Part shown: piece by piece, positions 61,242 through 64,000 of the stretch
Layout: every line of letters starts with the position of its first letter
Numbering within the stretch: position 1 is the stretch's first letter
DNA from: Nissabacter sp. SGAir0207
Lineage (GTDB): Bacteria > Pseudomonadota > Gammaproteobacteria > Enterobacterales > Enterobacteriaceae
Reading direction: 5' to 3'
Assembly: GCF_005491205.1 (NCBI RefSeq)
Contig: NZ_CP028035.1
Location: forward strand, 2,170,001 to 2,234,000
DNA length: 64,000 nucleotides
The notes under the pieces: model-generated
What the model saw: only the letters and a program-made list of their open reading frames with translations
Database searches by the model: none
Told to the model about the DNA's origin: nothing
Program-made: the position numbers and the translations under genes

Positions 61242-61802
61242 ATGATGAACGCCTCCCGCCTGCGCCGCTGCTGGCCCCTGCTCTGCCTGCTGCCGTGGGG
61301 AGCATCGGGTGACACCGGCGTGGATGATTTGAGCAGAACCCAGGCGTTTACCGTCAACGCCACGCTGGTCAATGGCTGTGTGCTGGGCAGCGGCACCAGT
61401 GATGTCAGCACGTTCGGTACCCTGAGTTTTGGTAGCCGCTCCTCACTGGATACCGCTGCCGACGTGGCCTCCAATCAGGGCACTGGCTCGGTGGTGCTGC
61501 GCTGTACCCCCGGCACCAGCGTCACGCTGGCGCTGGGCAATGGCAATAACGTCACCGGTTCGATTGCCAGCGGCCGCCTGCTGCGCAATGCCTCGACCGG
61601 CGAAACGCTGCTCTACCAGATCTATCAGGATGCCGGTCGCACCACGGTTTGGGGCAACGGCAGTAACGGCGGCACCGTGCAGGCATTCAGCGCCACCGGG
61701 GCCGTGCAGGAGTACAAATTGTATGCCCGCCTGTTCGCCAGCAGCACGCTGCCGACCGCCGGCAACTACAGTGATAGCGTGCTGGTCACTGTCACGTACT
61801 GA
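61242..61802 (+). CDS. Spore coat U-domain pilin, subunit 3 (Csu-type)
   Basis: 186 residues from the first of two adjacent ATGs, only 7 bases after subunit 2. Signal peptide (RRCWPLLCLLPWGASG), then an SCPU domain: AFTVNATLVNGCVLG, VSTFGTLSFGSRSSL, VVLRCTPGTSV and GNYSDSVLVTVTY. The two Cys of the fold are present. The frame also remains open upstream through subunit 2, which is a shadow; start by spacing and signal. Confidence 0.83.
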   Translation: MMNASRLRRCWPLLCLLPWGASGDTGVDDLSRTQAFTVNATLVNGCVLGSGTSDVSTFGTLSFGSRSSLDTAADVASNQGTGSVVLRCTPGTSVTLALGNGNNVTGSIASGRLLRNASTGETLLYQIYQDAGRTTVWGNGSNGGTVQAFSATGAVQEYKLYARLFASSTLPTAGNYSDSVLVTVTY

Positions 61803-61820
61803 ATTTGAAAAGGATGTTTT

Positions 61821-62585
61821 ATGACGTTACGCATGTTCGGCGCGCTGTTGGCCGCCCTCTCTACCCCGTTTCTCAGCGCCACGGCCCACGCCGCTGCCGC
61901 TATCCTGATCTGGCCCATTGATCCGGTGATCGAATCCTCTGAAACCGCCACCGCCCTCTGGCTGGAGAACCGCGACAGCCAGCCGGTCTACCTGCAAATC
62001 CGCGTGCTGGGCTGGCGGCAGGTGAATGGTGAGGAGAGCTACAACAGCCAGACCGAAGTGATCCCCAGCCCGCCGATGGCCACCATCGGCCCCGGCAAGC
62101 GCCAGCTGGTGCGGCTGGTGAAGAACAGCCAGGTGCCGCCCGGCCAGGAGCGCGCCTACCGCATCCTGGTGGATGAGGTGCCGCAAGGGCAGTCACCCCA
62201 GACAACCGGCTCACTGGGGCTGAAGTTCCAGATGCGCTACTCGGTGCCGCTGTTTGTGAGCGGCCAGGGGGTATGGACAAAACAGGATTACGAAAACCCG
62301 CGCGACTACAGCAAGGCGACCCAGCCGGCGCTGGCCTTCCGGCCAATCTCCATGCAGGGCAAGCCGGGGCTGCTGGTGCGCAATCAGGGGATTGTGCATG
62401 CCCGCATCTCCAAGGTGAGTTTGGTCAGTGGGTCGCGCCGCCAGACGGTCAATGACGGGCTGCTCGGCTATGTACTGCCGGGGCAGGAGGTGCGCTTCCC
62501 CCTGACGACGGCATTGGGTGGCGGTGGCCAGTTGGAGGCGACAGTCAATGACAATCCGCAGCCTGTCACCATCAGCCGTTACTGA
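61821..62585 (+). CDS. Periplasmic pilus chaperone (CsuC-like)
   Basis: 254 residues. Signal peptide ends ATAHAA. A PapD-like two-domain immunoglobulin fold has ILIWPIDPVIESSETATALW at the start of domain 1, and GPGKRQLVRLVKNSQVPPGQERAYRILVDEVP, which contains the conserved Arg/Lys region and edge strand. LGLKFQMRYSVPLFV precedes domain 2. It matches chaperones of archaic (sigma) fimbriae. It follows the pilins by 18 bases. Confidence 0.88.
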   Translation: MTLRMFGALLAALSTPFLSATAHAAAAILIWPIDPVIESSETATALWLENRDSQPVYLQIRVLGWRQVNGEESYNSQTEVIPSPPMATIGPGKRQLVRLVKNSQVPPGQERAYRILVDEVPQGQSPQTTGSLGLKFQMRYSVPLFVSGQGVWTKQDYENPRDYSKATQPALAFRPISMQGKPGLLVRNQGIVHARISKVSLVSGSRRQTVNDGLLGYVLPGQEVRFPLTTALGGGGQLEATVNDNPQPVTISRY

Positions 62586-62629
62586 CCGGGGCCATTTATG
62601 ATGATCACTGCCGTCCGCCGGGGGCACTG

Positions 62630-64000
62630 ATGCCAGCCTGGCGCAGGCGGCCGCTGCCGCTGCTGATCACGCTGGCGCTGCTGGGCGGCCGGGCGTGGGC
62701 GGCTGACCTGCCGCCGCCGCCCACCGCCGCTGCCATGCCCAACGCGCAGCTCTATCTGGAGATTGTGGTCAATGGCCGACCCAGTGGACAGGTGCTGCCC
62801 GTGGAGTACCGCGACGGCCACTACTACCTCTCCCCTGACCAGTTGCAGCAAGCCGGGGTGCCGATGCTGCAAAAGGGCGACCAGCCGGTGGCGATTGACC
62901 AGATAGACAGTCGGCTGAAGGTCACGTACAGCGGCGAAACCCAGCAACTGCTGATCCAGGTGCCCAACGACTGGCTGCCGGAACAGCGCGTGGGCGATCC
63001 TCAGGCGGGTGACTACCTGCCGGCGCAGAGCAGTCTGGGGCTGCTGTTCAACTATGACATCTACGCCAACCAGACGCCGGACGCGCCGGAGGATGGCTAC
63101 GTCTCCGCCTGGACGGAGCAGCGGCTGTTCGGCAACTTTGGCGCGTTGACCAACTCCGGCGTCTATCGGCGTGACATCGGCGCGGGTGAAGGGGTGGTGG
63201 CGCAGAACCGCTATATCCGTTATGACACCCAGTGGCAGTACAACGATGATCTCACCATGATGAGCTACAGCGCCGGTGACGTGATCACCGGTGCGCTGCC
63301 CTGGACCAACGCCGTGCGGCTCGGCGGCGTGCAGATTGCGCGCAACTTCTCCACCCGCCCGGATCTGGTCACCTACCCGCTGCCAGCCTTCGCCGGTCAG
63401 GCGGCGGTGCCCAGCACCGTCGATCTCTACATCAACAACTATAAAACCAGCAGTGCGCAGGTGAACCCCGGCCCCTTCACCCTCGACACCGTGCCCTATG
63501 TCAGCGGTGCTGGCGAGGCCACGGTGGTCACCACCGATGCGCTGGGCCGGCAGGTCTCTACCGTGGTGCCGTTCTACGTCGCCAGCGACCTGTTGCAGGC
63601 CGGGCTGACCGACTACAGCGTCAGCCTCGGGGCGCTGCGCCAGAATTATGGCATCAGTTCAATGGATTATGGCGAGCTGGCGGCCAGCGGCACGGTGCGC
63701 CACGGCCTGACCGACTGGCTGACGCTGGAGGGGCGCGCTGAAGGCGCGCGTGGCATGGCGGTGGCCGGTGCGGGCACCGGGCTGCGGCTCGGCCGCTTTG
63801 GGGTGCTGAACAGCGCCTGGAGCGCCAGCCAGAGCCAGTATAACGCCTTCGATCACGATGATGATGGCGCCGCGCGCGACAACCGTGCCGAGGGCAGTTT
63901 TACCGACAGCGACATCACCGATCCCTTTGCCGCCACCTCCGCCTATGGCCTCTATCAGGCGCCCACCGGCGGGCGCGGCAGCCAGACCGCCGTCGGCTAC
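62630..64000 (+). CDS. Outer-membrane usher (CsuD-like), 5' part
   Basis: The frame is open from ATG 62630 to the end of the window (457 codons). A signal peptide (LPLLITLALLGGRAWA) is followed by the usher N-domain: NAQLYLEIVVNGRPSGQVLP and VEYRDGHYYLSPDQL. The start of the beta-barrel and middle domain includes YIRYDTQWQYNDD, DVITGALPWTNAVRLGGVQI, and VPSTVDLYINNYKTSSAQV with GPFTLDTVPYVSGAGEA. Ushers are about 800 residues, so roughly half is present. It secretes and assembles the three upstream pilins. A tip adhesin (CsuE-like) gene is expected beyond the edge. Confidence 0.92.
   Translation, partial: MPAWRRRPLPLLITLALLGGRAWAADLPPPPTAAAMPNAQLYLEIVVNGRPSGQVLPVEYRDGHYYLSPDQLQQAGVPMLQKGDQPVAIDQIDSRLKVTYSGETQQLLIQVPNDWLPEQRVGDPQAGDYLPAQSSLGLLFNYDIYANQTPDAPEDGYVSAWTEQRLFGNFGALTNSGVYRRDIGAGEGVVAQNRYIRYDTQWQYNDDLTMMSYSAGDVITGALPWTNAVRLGGVQIARNFSTRPDLVTYPLPAFAGQAAVPSTVDLYINNYKTSSAQVNPGPFTLDTVPYVSGAGEATVVTTDALGRQVSTVVPFYVASDLLQAGLTDYSVSLGALRQNYGISSMDYGELAASGTVRHGLTDWLTLEGRAEGARGMAVAGAGTGLRLGRFGVLNSAWSASQSQYNAFDHDDDGAARDNRAEGSFTDSDITDPFAATSAYGLYQAPTGGRGSQTAVGY

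Overview
This is a chromosomal window from a Gram-negative gammaproteobacterium of the order Enterobacterales. The protein sequences resemble E. coli closely, but the set and order of genes (a kdgF-kduI-kduD cluster, lplA beside nlpC, tcyP next to kdgR) and the GC-rich coding sequence fit a Serratia/Rahnella/Yersinia-type genome better than E. coli itself. I cannot fix the genus from the sequence alone. Apart from the Csu-type pilus locus at the right edge, it is ordinary core genome: no insertion sequence, prophage, integrase or CRISPR array is visible.

Layout. 1-3050: tail of mdtK, three tandem tRNA-Val(GAC) genes, pykF with a Cra operator, and lpp. 3098-9924 (minus): ldtE and the sufABCDSE iron-sulfur assembly operon. 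10412-10877: an unrecognised gene under a perfect Fur box. 10909-16149: menI, ydiJ, ydiK and the small RNA RprA with its RcsB box. 16405-21251: ppsA (with a Cra site), its regulator ppsR, and aroH. 21300-28555 (minus): selO, a degenerate EAL protein of the YdiV type, lplA, nlpC, btuDEC and a DUF2502 protein. A 46-codon lipoprotein gene lies divergently at 28806.

29219-36428 (minus): the translation block thrS-infC-rpmI-rplT followed by pheM-pheS-pheT-ihfA. Its control elements are readable: the AUU start of infC, a terminator between infC and rpmI, the pheM leader peptide with its attenuator, and a tRNA-Thr-like hairpin before thrS. 36701-41408: an orphan metal/siderophore-type binding protein, emtA, ydiZ, yniA, yniB and hxpB.

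41446-49447: a pectin/hexuronate-related block with kdgF, kduI and kduD around a perfect KdgR operator. SOS-type ydjM and the cystine carrier tcyP follow. Next come kdgR, a divergent AraC-family regulator with its own near-perfect KdgR box, and the exporter yebQ. 49487-59728: envelope and RNA functions (htpX, prc, proQ, msrC, letA, letB, rsmF).

60147-64000: three spore-coat-U-domain pilins, a periplasmic chaperone and the start of an usher. This is the front half of an archaic (Csu-type) chaperone-usher pilus operon that runs off the window.

Several neighbours work together. PykF and PpsA catalyse opposing steps at the PEP/pyruvate node and both carry Cra sites. PpsR switches PpsA. LdtE lies next to the peptidoglycan-linked lipoprotein Lpp. 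Prc and EmtA also act on the cell wall. KdgF, KduI and KduD are consecutive steps in unsaturated-uronate catabolism, controlled by KdgR encoded 4 kb away.
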